Below the pieces are notes generated by a model. The model saw only the letters and a program-made list of their open reading frames with translations, ran no database searches and had not been told where the DNA came from. Shown piece after piece: positions 7,167-14,477 of a stretch of DNA of 24,639 nt. Source of the DNA: Parvularculaceae bacterium (GTDB lineage: Bacteria > Pseudomonadota > Alphaproteobacteria > Caulobacterales > Parvularculaceae); the NCBI GenBank assembly GCA_004213235.1, contig SHAI01000004.1, forward strand, positions 1-24,639. The letters are read 5' to 3'. The position numbers were made by a program, and so were the translations under genes. Position 1 is the first letter of the stretch. Each line of letters begins with the position of its first letter.

Positions 7167-8150
7167 CTAGTCAGACGTATTTCCGAAATACTCAATCATC
7201 AGGGCTGAGGTGCGCGCTGGTTCTTCCTGCAATATCCAATGGCTCACCTCCGGCCAGAACTCAACGCGGTCGACATATTTTCGTGCAGCCTCAGTTGCCT
7301 CTAAAGGAAGGTAGGGGTCCTTGCCGACCCCGACAAACAGGCTCGGCACCGGCGCTTTGGCGAAAAAGCGATTGAAGTCGCCATCCAGTCCGTCGGCACG
7401 GTAAAAGCCAAGCATTGTGGAAATGGCGTTTTCCCGCGCCCAGCTCGATTTGTAGATTTGAATGTCGCGTTCGGAAAACGCGCCCTCTTTGGCATCGCGC
7501 ATCATGGTGTTCGCGAGGGTCCGATAGCCGCCTGCCCGTAACGCCAACTCCGGTAGAAGCGGGATCCGGAACGCGGCGCGGTACCAGCTGACACTTGTTG
7601 CGCCCGCGGCAGTCGCATCAGCAAGGGCGGCTAGCGGGGCAACATTGAAAACGACGGCTTTATTGATGCGCTCTGGATGGTCGTAGATCAGGGTCCACGC
7701 GATCACCGCCCCAACGTCGTGGCCAGCAATATTGGCATGCGCCCAGCCTTGCGCATCGATCAATGCGACAATGTCCGCAGCGTAGGCAGCCAAGGTGTAT
7801 TTGGCCTGTCCCTTGGGCTTGTCGGACCGATTATAGCCGCGCAGATCAGGTGCCGCCACGCGGTAGCCGGCCTCCGCCAGCGCCACGATTTGTTGTCGCC
7901 AGGAAAACCAGAATTCCGGAAATCCATGGATAAGGACAACTGGCGTGCCGTCTTTGGGGCCAGCCAGAACAACATGAAGATCAACGCCATCTGAACCGGG
8001 TATTGTCTGGCTTTCGAATGGAAAGTTATGTTCCTTCCGGGCGATTTCGATCTCGTCGACCGGGTCAAGGTTTCCGGTGTGCCAGATCGCTAACCCGACC
8101 CCTGACCCGATCGCCATAAGTGACCCAATTATGAAAAGCAGACGTCCCAT
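7167..8150 (-). CDS. Alpha/beta hydrolase, epoxide-hydrolase-like, membrane-anchored
   Basis: The 327-residue product starts at the ATG at 8150, which has TAGGA eight bases upstream; the longer frame would add an arginine-rich extension overlapping the divergent dut gene. An N-terminal hydrophobic helix (residues 4-23) should anchor or export it. The hydrolase fold is clear: HGFPEFWFSW (oxyanion region, 75-84), PDLRGYNRSDKP, and the elbow GHDVGAV with aspartate 145 as nucleophile. Asp in place of Ser fits epoxide hydrolases and haloalkane dehalogenases. The late histidine is His304 in SHWILQEEP. HGFP together with GHDVGA points to epoxide hydrolase more than dehalogenase, but the substrate is not predictable. 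It heads a tightly spaced run with rlmN, the flavoprotein and arfB. Confidence 0.85.
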   Translation of the reverse strand: MGRLLFIIGSLMAIGSGVGLAIWHTGNLDPVDEIEIARKEHNFPFESQTIPGSDGVDLHVVLAGPKDGTPVVLIHGFPEFWFSWRQQIVALAEAGYRVAAPDLRGYNRSDKPKGQAKYTLAAYAADIVALIDAQGWAHANIAGHDVGAVIAWTLIYDHPERINKAVVFNVAPLAALADATAAGATSVSWYRAAFRIPLLPELALRAGGYRTLANTMMRDAKEGAFSERDIQIYKSSWARENAISTMLGFYRADGLDGDFNRFFAKAPVPSLFVGVGKDPYLPLEATEAARKYVDRVEFWPEVSHWILQEEPARTSALMIEYFGNTSD

Positions 8151-8266
8151 TGCGATTCCTATTTCTTTTTCCCGACCCCTTTCAATCCATATCCGCTGGC
8201 CATATCCACGTTCACCAGACAGCAGACGGCGACCAGTAAGCAGGCGACGGTTCAGCGGAGGACAAG

Positions 8267-8734
8267 ATGCCGACCACCAATGATACGCCAATTGTGCGCG
8301 TGAAACGACTCCCCAATGGCGTCGGCCTGGATCTACCGGCCTATGAGACGGAATTGGCGGCTGGATGTGATGTCAGGGCCGCTGTGAGCGGTGATGCGCC
8401 GCTTGTTCTGGCACCAGGTGAGCGCGAAATGGTACCAACCGGCCTGGCGTTTGCGTTACCGCCCGGTTGGGAGGTGCAGGTGCGCCCGCGCTCGGGCCTG
8501 GCGGCGAAGAAAGGCGTGACGTGCCTCAATACACCCGGCACGATTGACGCTGACTATCGCGGTGAAGTGAAGGTCATTTTGATCAATCACGGTGCGGAGC
8601 CGTTGACGATTAATCGTGGGGACCGCATCGCACAGCTCGTTTTTGCGCCGGTTTACCAGGCACACTTTGAAGAGGTTGCGGCCCTGGACGATACAGCGCG
8701 CGGTGACGGCGGGTTTGGTTCTACCGGGGTTTGA
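8267..8734 (+). CDS. dut: Deoxyuridine 5'-triphosphate nucleotidohydrolase (dUTPase)
   Basis: Hydrolyses dUTP to dUMP and pyrophosphate, keeping uracil out of DNA and feeding thymidylate synthesis. All five motifs of the trimeric family can be read in the 155 residues: AAGCDVRA (31-38), PRSGLA (74-79), NTPGTIDADYRGE (88-100, with catalytic Asp94), GDRIAQLV (118-125) and the glycine-rich C-terminal arm RGDGGFGSTG (145-154) that closes over the nucleotide. GGAGG lies six bases before the ATG, fixing the start. It is divergent from the alpha/beta hydrolase, with 116 bases between the starts, and is followed after 41 bases by a MoeB-like gene on the same strand. Confidence 0.97.
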   Translation: MPTTNDTPIVRVKRLPNGVGLDLPAYETELAAGCDVRAAVSGDAPLVLAPGEREMVPTGLAFALPPGWEVQVRPRSGLAAKKGVTCLNTPGTIDADYRGEVKVILINHGAEPLTINRGDRIAQLVFAPVYQAHFEEVAALDDTARGDGGFGSTGV

Positions 8735-8775
8735 GCTTATCTGTTTGCGATGGCCGACTTTCATGATCACCACCA

Positions 8776-9540
8776 ATGCTGACGCAAACTGAGACAGACC
8801 GTTATTTGCGGCATATTTTGTTGCGCGAGGTCGGGGCGCAGGGGCAGCAGAAATTGCTGGCATCGCGGGTTCTGGTGGTTGGCGCTGGCGGGCTTGGTGC
8901 GCCAATTATCCAATATCTGGCAGCTGCCGGGGTCGGAACACTGGCGATTGCCGATGACGACCGGGTAGAGTTGTCCAATCTCCAGCGCCAGGTGATTTAT
9001 CAGACCGGGGATGTTGGCCGGTCAAAAGTCGCTGCCGCTGCAGCGGCAGCGCGCGCGATTAATCCCGGTATTGAGGTAATGGAATTTCACCAGCGTCTCG
9101 GCGAAGACATGGATGCTGCGGTGGGGGTTTCATCATTTGATCTGGTGATTGAGGGCGTTGACAGTTTCAAGGCGCGTTACGCAATCGGACGGGCCTGTCT
9201 TGGCGCGCGCACGCCGCTTCTGTCTGCGGCGATCGGTCGGTTCGATGGCCAGATTGGTTTGTTCGCGCCCTATGCGGGCGATTTTCCGTGCTATCGTTGC
9301 CTTGTGCCGGAGCCCCCGCCACGCGAAGAAACACTGACTTGCGCCGAAGAGGGGGTATTGGGCCCCGTCGCTGGCGTGGTCGGTGCGATGGCTGCCCTTG
9401 AGGCGGTCAAATATCTTGTCGGTACGGGACCGGACCTGCGCGGCGAGATCCTGCTCTATGATGGCCTGCGCCAGGAAAGCCGCCGTATAAGACTGCCGCG
9501 CGATCCGGCCTGCCCCGCCTGTGGCACGCTTACGCGTTAA
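8776..9540 (+). CDS. moeB: MoeB/ThiF-family adenylyltransferase
   Basis: E1-like enzyme that adenylates the C-terminal glycine of a ubiquitin-like sulfur carrier such as MoaD or ThiS, for molybdopterin or thiazole synthesis. The 254 residues show the nucleotide loop GAGGLG (36-41), the aspartate/arginine region DDRVELSNLQRQV (61-73), IEGVDSFKARY, the zinc ligands CYRC (172-175) and CPAC (246-249), and the cysteine of TCAEEGVLGP (Cys189). There is no C-terminal rhodanese domain, so it is the short bacterial form. The order dut-moeB is seen in other Alphaproteobacteria. The ribosome binding site before the ATG is poor and translation may lean on dut. The 3' end overlaps the convergent dehydrogenase gene by 11 bases. 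ThiF or a tRNA-thiolation role cannot be excluded. Confidence 0.88.
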   Translation: MLTQTETDRYLRHILLREVGAQGQQKLLASRVLVVGAGGLGAPIIQYLAAAGVGTLAIADDDRVELSNLQRQVIYQTGDVGRSKVAAAAAAARAINPGIEVMEFHQRLGEDMDAAVGVSSFDLVIEGVDSFKARYAIGRACLGARTPLLSAAIGRFDGQIGLFAPYAGDFPCYRCLVPEPPPREETLTCAEEGVLGPVAGVVGAMAALEAVKYLVGTGPDLRGEILLYDGLRQESRRIRLPRDPACPACGTLTR

Positions 9541-10519
9541 GGTTCGGGATGATCCGATCGGGCGGCTTATGACCGTCGGCGAACATTTTGATATTGATCA
9601 ATACCCGTGCGCCCATTTCAATCCGGCTTTCGACTGTTGCTGAAGCCATATGCGGTAACAGGACGACGTTCGACGCCGCGATCAGACCTTCATTAGGACG
9701 CTGGTCGCGCTCAAAAACATCAAGTCCAGCGCCTGCAATCCGGCCATCTGAGATCGCTTCGGCAAGGGCCGCTTCATCAATGATTTCGCCGCGGGAAATA
9801 TTGACGATGTAAGCGTGCGGCGGCAATCGCTCCAGTCGTTCCCTGGATATCAGGTGATATGTTTCAGGTGTGTGCGGACAGTTGACGGAAACAATGTCCA
9901 TTTGTTGCAACATGTCGTCGAGGGATGGCCAGAAGGTCGCTTCCAGCGCTTCTTCCACATGTGGATTAATGCGATGGCGATTGTGATAATGGATCGACAG
10001 GCCGAACGCGCGCGCCCGGTGCGCCACGGCCTGACCGACCCGGCCAAGTCCGATAATACCGAGTTTCTTGCCGCGCACCCGCCGCCCCAACATCCAGGTT
10101 GGCGACCAACCTTCAAAACTGCCGTCATTGAGTGCCTGGACGCCTTCAACAAGACGGCGCGGCACGGCCAGAATCAAGGCCATGGCCATGTCTGCCGCAT
10201 CTTCGGCAAGCACCGATGGGGTATTCGTCACCGTGATACCGTGCGCACTCGCGGCGGCGATGTCGATATGATCAATCCCGGCCCCGAAATTGGCGATAAG
10301 TTTTAATCGATCGCCGGCAGCGGCAAAAAATTCTGCATCAAGCGGGTCGCCTAAGGTTGCAGCGAGGACATCATGGTCATGGGTCAGGGCGAGGAGCGCA
10401 TCCCGGCCCATGGGGGTGTCATCGCTGTTAAGGGTCGTTTCAAACAAGGAGGACAGACGTTCTTCAACGGCATCGGGTAATTTACGGGTAACGGCGACGC
10501 GGGGCTTCGTGGAAGACAT
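9530..10519 (-). CDS. D-isomer-specific 2-hydroxyacid dehydrogenase (glyoxylate/hydroxypyruvate reductase-like)
   Basis: NAD(P)-dependent reductase of 2-keto acids, 329 residues. The dinucleotide loop GLGRVG spans residues 157-162. The catalytic arginine is R243 in NISRGEIID and the histidine is H290 in LLPHMASAT. By spacing from R243 (+29) and H290 (-18), the usual catalytic glutamate is an aspartate here, D272 in DVFERDQ. FGAGIDHIDIAAA and the following NTPSVLAEDAADMAMALIL match the glyoxylate-reductase group (GyaR-like) rather than D-lactate or phosphoglycerate dehydrogenase; the substrate is still a guess. GGGAG lies eight bases before the ATG. It overlaps moeB tail-to-tail by 11 bases and is divergent from the SH3-domain gene across a region carrying a CtrA-like box. 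Confidence 0.88.
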   Translation of the reverse strand: MSSTKPRVAVTRKLPDAVEERLSSLFETTLNSDDTPMGRDALLALTHDHDVLAATLGDPLDAEFFAAAGDRLKLIANFGAGIDHIDIAAASAHGITVTNTPSVLAEDAADMAMALILAVPRRLVEGVQALNDGSFEGWSPTWMLGRRVRGKKLGIIGLGRVGQAVAHRARAFGLSIHYHNRHRINPHVEEALEATFWPSLDDMLQQMDIVSVNCPHTPETYHLISRERLERLPPHAYIVNISRGEIIDEAALAEAISDGRIAGAGLDVFERDQRPNEGLIAASNVVLLPHMASATVESRIEMGARVLINIKMFADGHKPPDRIIPNLNA

Positions 10520-10651
10520 GGTAGTTTCTCCCTTAAATTTTTCTCCAGCAACTTTTCAATGGCGCTGGCCGGCGGATCATACCGCGCCAATGCCCTTGCT
10601 GCATATCTTTCAAACGGCATCAAAACAAAATTTCGCGCCGATGGGTTCTGG

Positions 10652-10667
10652 TTAACCGGGTGTTAAC
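10652..10667. promoter_or_regulatory. Putative CtrA-binding box (TTAA-N7-TTAAC)
   Basis: TTAACCGGGTGTTAAC matches the full alphaproteobacterial CtrA consensus without mismatch: two TTAA half-sites one helical turn apart. It lies 82 bases before the SH3-domain gene and 132 bases before the divergent hydroxyacid dehydrogenase, in a 229-bp intergenic region, which is where an operator would be expected. Binding is inferred from the motif only; a chance match is possible. Confidence 0.5.
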
Positions 10668-10704
10668 ACGCCTTGTCAAAGAGAAAAGGCTTCTGCAGGT
10701 GTTG

Positions 10705-10723
10705 GGCGGGCATAATGCCCGCC
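10705..10723. promoter_or_regulatory. Perfect palindrome upstream of the SH3-domain gene
   Basis: GGCGGGCA-TAA-TGCCCGCC, eight-base-pair arms and a three-base centre, ending 25 bases before the ATG. It could be a repressor operator at the promoter or a hairpin in the mRNA leader. No regulator family can be assigned. The rest of the spacer 10520-10748 shows only the CtrA-like box. Confidence 0.45.
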
Positions 10724-10748
10724 AAATTGTGTTTTCAGGCGAAGATGT

Positions 10749-11312
10749 ATGCTGGGGAAAGTTTTTTTAGCTGGTTTTTTTGCGGCGTCGGCTTTTGGGG
10801 CCATGTCTGGAGCCGAGGCTGCGGAAGGGGTGGACGCTGCGCAACGTGAGACCCCATCAGGGTTGCCCGTGCCGCGATTTGTCAGTGTGAAAGGGGCAAG
10901 GACAAATTGCCGACTGGGGCCCAGTCTTTCCCATCCGGTCAAATTTGTGTTCCAGCGCGCTGGCACCCCGGTTCTGGTTGTTGCCGAAACACGCGATCAC
11001 TGGCGCAAAGTTCGTGATGCAGATGGTGATGAATGCTGGGCATTTCATACGACACTGAAAATGCGCAGCCATGTTATTTTGACCGAGCCAACGAGTTTGC
11101 GTGCGCAACGTCGGGAAACGTCGATGCTGCGCGGTGAACTTGAGGCTGGCGTGATGGCGAAGCTTCTCAAATTGAAGGTCGATGAACGCGGTGCCTGGGC
11201 ATTGGTAAAAGCGGGCGCGGCCCGGGGATGGGCGCCTGCTTCATCTCTTTGGGGCGCGCGCGCGGACTTAAATCCGGCATTGCCAAACGCACGGGCAGTG
11301 CAAGCGGATTGA
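10749..11312 (+). CDS. Exported bacterial SH3-domain protein
   Basis: The 187-residue product has a cleavable signal peptide (hydrophobic residues 5-18, likely cut after AEA around residue 25) and two SH3-like modules. The first is at about 43-103 (RFVSVKGARTNCRLGPSL through GDECWAFHTTL), the second at about 110-168 (TSLRAQRRETSMLRG through ARGWAPASSLWG). The NCRLGPS and W-x-K-V-R wording is typical of the SH3-like family widespread in Alphaproteobacteria. Such domains usually bind peptidoglycan or cell-wall peptides in the periplasm (family knowledge); no catalytic domain is attached. The ribosome binding site is weak. The upstream region carries a CtrA-like box and a palindrome, which would fit cell-cycle-linked envelope work, but that is inference. 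Confidence 0.85.
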   Translation: MLGKVFLAGFFAASAFGAMSGAEAAEGVDAAQRETPSGLPVPRFVSVKGARTNCRLGPSLSHPVKFVFQRAGTPVLVVAETRDHWRKVRDADGDECWAFHTTLKMRSHVILTEPTSLRAQRRETSMLRGELEAGVMAKLLKLKVDERGAWALVKAGAARGWAPASSLWGARADLNPALPNARAVQAD

Positions 11313-11374
11313 TCGCAAACCCTGGCAAGTAGCAGATCAAGACGCGCTTTCGATTGACCGCGGGCCCTGGCCAC

Positions 11375-11391
11375 TTTACCAACACGGTAAA
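11375..11391. promoter_or_regulatory. Inverted repeat in the spacer before fabA
   Basis: TTTACC-AACAC-GGTAAA, six-base-pair arms with a five-base centre, 63 bases after the SH3-domain gene. There is no T-run, so it is not a standard terminator. It may be an operator for the fab genes or a chance palindrome. Confidence 0.3.
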
Positions 11392-11474
11392 CCTGCTGCG
11401 CCGGCATTCACGTGGACGCTGGGGGATAGCATTTACAAGTTTTGGGGCGTGTGCGTTTTTTTGAATGTGCATGT

Positions 11475-11522
11475 CTTATCGACGAAGCGCCTTATTGACG
11501 AAGCGCCTTATTGACCGAGCGC
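11475..11522 (+). repeat. Three tandem 16-bp direct repeats upstream of fabA
   Basis: Unit CTTATTGACGAAGCGC, present three times head to tail at 11475-11490, 11491-11506 and 11507-11522. The first and last copies differ from the middle one by a single base each. Each unit contains TTGAC (TCGAC in the first), like a -35 box. The repeat ends 71 bases before the fabA start, so it could be a multi-copy operator or a slippage product. No gene was found in 11313-11593. Confidence 0.8.
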
Positions 11523-11593
11523 CCATGGTTCGCAGCGTAGTCTTGTTGCGCTGCGGCTGTGACGCTTAACGCAAACACATGGCCAGGACACAT

Positions 11594-12121
11594 ATGCCAG
11601 GAAATTCAACTTATAACCGCGAAGAACTCCTTGAATGCGGGTATCACGGCTTGCGCGGACCAGGTTCTGCTCAATTACCCGTACCGCCCATGTTGATGTT
11701 CGACCGTATAGTCGAAATCAACAATGACGGGGGTGCCTACGGCAAGGGCAAAGTCATTGCTGAGCTCGATATCCACCCGGACATGTGGTTTTTTGAATGT
11801 CATTTTCCAGGTGATCCCGTTATGCCCGGCAGTCTTGGCGTTGACGCCCTGTGGCAACTGATCGGGTTCTTTTTGACCTGGTCGGATCTTCCAGGGCGTG
11901 GTCGCGCCCTAGGTGCGAAAGAAGTCAAATTCTCCGGTCAGGTTACCCCGACCGTCTCCCGTGTCAGATACGAAATCGACATGCGTCGCGTGATGGCAAG
12001 GCCGATGGTCCTCGGTATCGGTGATGGTAAGCTTTATGCGGATGATCGCGAAATCTACCAAACCAAAGATCTGCGCGTTGGGCTGTTTTCTGACGAGCAG
12101 CTCGCCGCCGGGATGAGCTGA
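11594..12121 (+). CDS. fabA: 3-hydroxydecanoyl-ACP dehydratase/isomerase FabA
   Basis: Dehydrates 3-hydroxydecanoyl-ACP and isomerises trans-2- to cis-3-decenoyl-ACP, the branch point to unsaturated fatty acids. I chose the ATG at 11594 over the one at 11579: AGGA sits five bases upstream of it, and this start puts the catalytic residues at His70 (CHFPGDPVMPG) and Asp84 (LGVDALWQL), exactly the E. coli numbering. The 175-residue length is also normal (E. coli 172). The hot-dog helix region and KFSGQVTPT are conserved. It leads the cluster fabA-fabB-small membrane protein-fabI. A threefold 16-bp repeat upstream may take part in its regulation. An alphaproteobacterial neighbour often seen here, the iron regulator irr, is absent. 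Confidence 0.97.
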   Translation: MPGNSTYNREELLECGYHGLRGPGSAQLPVPPMLMFDRIVEINNDGGAYGKGKVIAELDIHPDMWFFECHFPGDPVMPGSLGVDALWQLIGFFLTWSDLPGRGRALGAKEVKFSGQVTPTVSRVRYEIDMRRVMARPMVLGIGDGKLYADDREIYQTKDLRVGLFSDEQLAAGMS

Positions 12122-12143
12122 TTTATCGTTATTGTGCCGTGTG

Positions 12144-12165
12144 GCCGCCCAGGAATTGTGGCGGC
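12144..12165 (+). promoter_or_regulatory. Intercistronic hairpin between fabA and fabB
   Basis: GCCGCC (12144-12149) pairs with GGCGGC (12160-12165) across a ten-base loop in the 71-bp fabA-fabB spacer. No T-run follows, so it is more likely an mRNA-stability or partial-attenuation element than a terminator. Weak evidence. Confidence 0.3.
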
Positions 12166-12192
12166 AAGCAAGTAGAATAAGTGAGGTATAAA

Positions 12193-13416
12193 ATGCGCCG
12201 TGTTGCGATTACGGGTATGGGTGTTGTTTCGTCGATTGGCGATAATCTCGCAGAGGTAACACAGTCTCTTCGCGAGGCGCGTTCGGGCATCACGCATTCG
12301 CAAATGTTCGCAGAGCGCGGCTTTAAGTGTCAGGTCGAAGCGCGGCCGAAAGTCGACGTAACCGCTGTATTGGACCGACGTACCCGCCGATTTATGGCGG
12401 AAGGCGCGAGCTGGAACTATCTTGCCATGCAAGAAGCGGTGGAAATGTCCGGCCTTGCGCCGGATGAGGTCAGCCATCCCATGACCGGCATTGTCATGGG
12501 GTCTGGGGGGCCTTCGACGCGCGACATTATCGAAGCTGCGGACAAGACCAGAGATACCGGTTCTACGAAGAAAATCGGCCCAACAGTCGTCCCCAAGGCG
12601 ATGTCGTCGACCAATTCTGCGAACCTTGCGACGCTGTTCAAGATCAAAGGCGTAAACTATTCCATTTCGTCTGCATGCGCGACGTCTGTGCACTGTATCG
12701 GTGCGGCAGCGGAACAGATTATGTGGGGCAAACAGGATGTTGTTTTCGCGGGCGGTGGCGAGGAACTCCACTGGAGCATGGCGAACCTGTTCGATGCCAT
12801 GGGCGCTATGGCAACGAACTTTAATGATACTCCGGCGACGGCGAGCCGTGCCTATGACAAGAACCGCGATGGGTTTGTCATTGCTGGCGGTGCCGGCGTT
12901 GTTGTTCTGGAAGAATGGGAGCGCGCCAAGGCACGCGGCGCAAATATCCTCGGCGAGATTGTCGGTTATGCCGCCAATTCTGACGGCGATGATATGGTTC
13001 AGCTGAATGGTGAAGGGGCGGTGCGGTGCATGACCATGGCATTGCAGCAAACCCGTGGCCAGACGATTGATTATATCAACACTCATGGCACATCGACGCC
13101 GATCGGCGATGCGAAGGAAACTGCCGCATTGCGCGATGCTTTCGGATCGGACCTACCACCGTTTTCGTCGACAAAATCACTTACCGGCCATTCACTGGGC
13201 GCAGTCGGCGCGCAAGAGCTGGTCTATGGTCTGATTATGATGCGCGACCGGTTCTTATGTGAAAGTGCCCATATCGAAGAGCTGGATCCGGCGTTCGAAG
13301 GGCTTCCGATTATCCGTAAACGTATAGATGATGCGAAGATTGACTGCTTCTTGACCAACTCCTTCGGCTTTGGTGGCACAAATGGGTGCCTCATCGTTTC
13401 GCGCGCGGACGTCTAG
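12193..13416 (+). CDS. fabB: 3-oxoacyl-ACP synthase I FabB
   Basis: Condenses acyl-ACP with malonyl-ACP and is needed to elongate the cis-3-decenoyl product of FabA. The frame can be opened at a GTG at 12181, but the ATG at 12193 is preceded by GAGGT six bases away and gives the family start MRRVAITGMGVVSS. With this start the catalytic set reads Cys162 (SSACATS), His298 (NTHGTSTP), Lys328 (TKSLTG) and His333 (GHSLGAVG), the same as E. coli FabB to within one residue. The length is 407 residues. Presence next to fabA, rather than fabF elsewhere, supports FabB over FabF. The long frame on the opposite strand through this gene is a codon shadow. Confidence 0.97.
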   Translation: MRRVAITGMGVVSSIGDNLAEVTQSLREARSGITHSQMFAERGFKCQVEARPKVDVTAVLDRRTRRFMAEGASWNYLAMQEAVEMSGLAPDEVSHPMTGIVMGSGGPSTRDIIEAADKTRDTGSTKKIGPTVVPKAMSSTNSANLATLFKIKGVNYSISSACATSVHCIGAAAEQIMWGKQDVVFAGGGEELHWSMANLFDAMGAMATNFNDTPATASRAYDKNRDGFVIAGGAGVVVLEEWERAKARGANILGEIVGYAANSDGDDMVQLNGEGAVRCMTMALQQTRGQTIDYINTHGTSTPIGDAKETAALRDAFGSDLPPFSSTKSLTGHSLGAVGAQELVYGLIMMRDRFLCESAHIEELDPAFEGLPIIRKRIDDAKIDCFLTNSFGFGGTNGCLIVSRADV

Positions 13417-13421
13417 AACCC

Positions 13422-13619
13422 ATGGACCTCGGCGGCCCCATTGGCGGAATAATTTCCTCCGCAATTGTTGCCACTCTCGGGACCTGGTGGTTTGCCTATG
13501 TCCTGAAAGGGTTGCAAAATTTATCCTTCCAGTCGCGAATGGCTGTTTATGCGGGGATTTGGGCCGCATATTTTTTTCTGATGATGGTGTTCATCGATCG
13601 GCTGCCGGCAAGTGGATAG
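13422..13619 (+). CDS. Small two-helix membrane protein between fabB and fabI
   Basis: Unknown function. The ATG at 13422 lies five bases after the fabB stop. The 65-residue product has two hydrophobic segments, about residues 7-28 (IGGIISSAIVATLGTWWFAY...) and 41-60 (AVYAGIWAAYFFLMMVF), joined by a short polar loop. The upstream ribosome binding site is poor (GGA about 14 bases away), so translation may be coupled to fabB. An in-frame ATG at 13386 inside fabB would add twelve mostly basic residues and is less likely. fabI follows after 44 bases, so the gene is embedded in the fatty-acid operon. A role tied to the membrane or fatty-acid synthesis is inferred from location only. Confidence 0.65.
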   Translation: MDLGGPIGGIISSAIVATLGTWWFAYVLKGLQNLSFQSRMAVYAGIWAAYFFLMMVFIDRLPASG

Positions 13620-13663
13620 TAATTGATCCGCCTGCGCCGTCTTAAACAAGAAAGGCGAAAAAA

Positions 13664-14476
13664 ATGTCTGATTTTCCAAAGGGCGATTTGATGGCTGGAA
13701 AGCGCGGCCTGATCATGGGGGTCGCGAACAAGAACTCCATCGCTTGGTCAATCGCCCAACAGCTACGCGCCCAAGGGGCAGAGCTGGCGTTTACCTATCT
13801 CAACGAGTCGATGGAGCGACGGGTGCGTCCGCTTGCTGAAAGCGTTGACGCCCCTTTGATCCTGGAATGCGATGTGACGCAGGATACGCAAATGGACGGG
13901 GCGTTTGCGACTATCGCCGAGAAATGGGGCTCTCTCGATTTCCTCGTTCACTCGATCGCGTTTACCGACCGGACCGAGCTGGAAGGGTCCTTCGTTGAAG
14001 GAACAACCCGTCAGAACTTTAAAGACACAATGGATATCTCGGCTTTCTCGTTTGTTGACGCCGCCAATCGTGCGTCCAAACTTATGAGTGAAGGTGGTTC
14101 AATGGTCACATTGACCTATCTCGGCAGTGAGCGGACAATTCCCAATTATAATGTTATGGGCGTTGCCAAAGCGGCGCTTGAGGCGTCAACGCGATATATT
14201 GCGCGAGACCTTGGGCCGGCGGGGCTGCGCGTGAATGCGATTTCAGCAGGGCCGATTAAGACCCTTGCCGCTGCGGGTATTTCTTCCGGACGGCACATGT
14301 TCTCATTCAACCGCAATGCATCGCCCTTGCGCCAGGATACGGATCCCAAAGGCGTCGCCGGGGCAGCCTTGTACCTCTTATCTGATCTTGGTGCGTCGTG
14401 TACGGGTGAGGTTCTTCATGTGGATGCCGGTTTCCACATTGTCGGCATGCCCGACGAAGAGGCTATGGTTGATTAG
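13664..14476 (+). CDS. fabI: Enoyl-ACP reductase (NADH) FabI
   Basis: Reduces trans-2-enoyl-ACP, the last step of each fatty-acid elongation cycle, and is the target of triclosan-type inhibitors. A divergent short-chain-dehydrogenase fold of 270 residues: nucleotide loop GVANKNSIAW (about 19-28), active-site Tyr152, Tyr162 and Lys169 in TYLGSERTIPNYNVMGVAK, equal to E. coli Tyr146/Tyr156/Lys163 plus six. The HSIAF segment carries alanine where E. coli has Gly93, as in several sensitive homologues. AAAGG precedes the ATG by eight bases; an internal ATG at codon 10 with its own AAGGG is an alternative start. The stop is one base from the stop of the convergent LuxR-hydrolase gene, with no terminator visible between them. 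Confidence 0.97.
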   Translation: MSDFPKGDLMAGKRGLIMGVANKNSIAWSIAQQLRAQGAELAFTYLNESMERRVRPLAESVDAPLILECDVTQDTQMDGAFATIAEKWGSLDFLVHSIAFTDRTELEGSFVEGTTRQNFKDTMDISAFSFVDAANRASKLMSEGGSMVTLTYLGSERTIPNYNVMGVAKAALEASTRYIARDLGPAGLRVNAISAGPIKTLAAAGISSGRHMFSFNRNASPLRQDTDPKGVAGAALYLLSDLGASCTGEVLHVDAGFHIVGMPDEEAMVD

Positions 14477-14477
14477 G

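Noticed and set aside
12055..13086. A 343-codon open frame on the minus strand across fabB
   Set aside because: It lies opposite a certain fabB with all catalytic residues, has no family motifs, and is histidine/arginine-rich as expected for a codon shadow.
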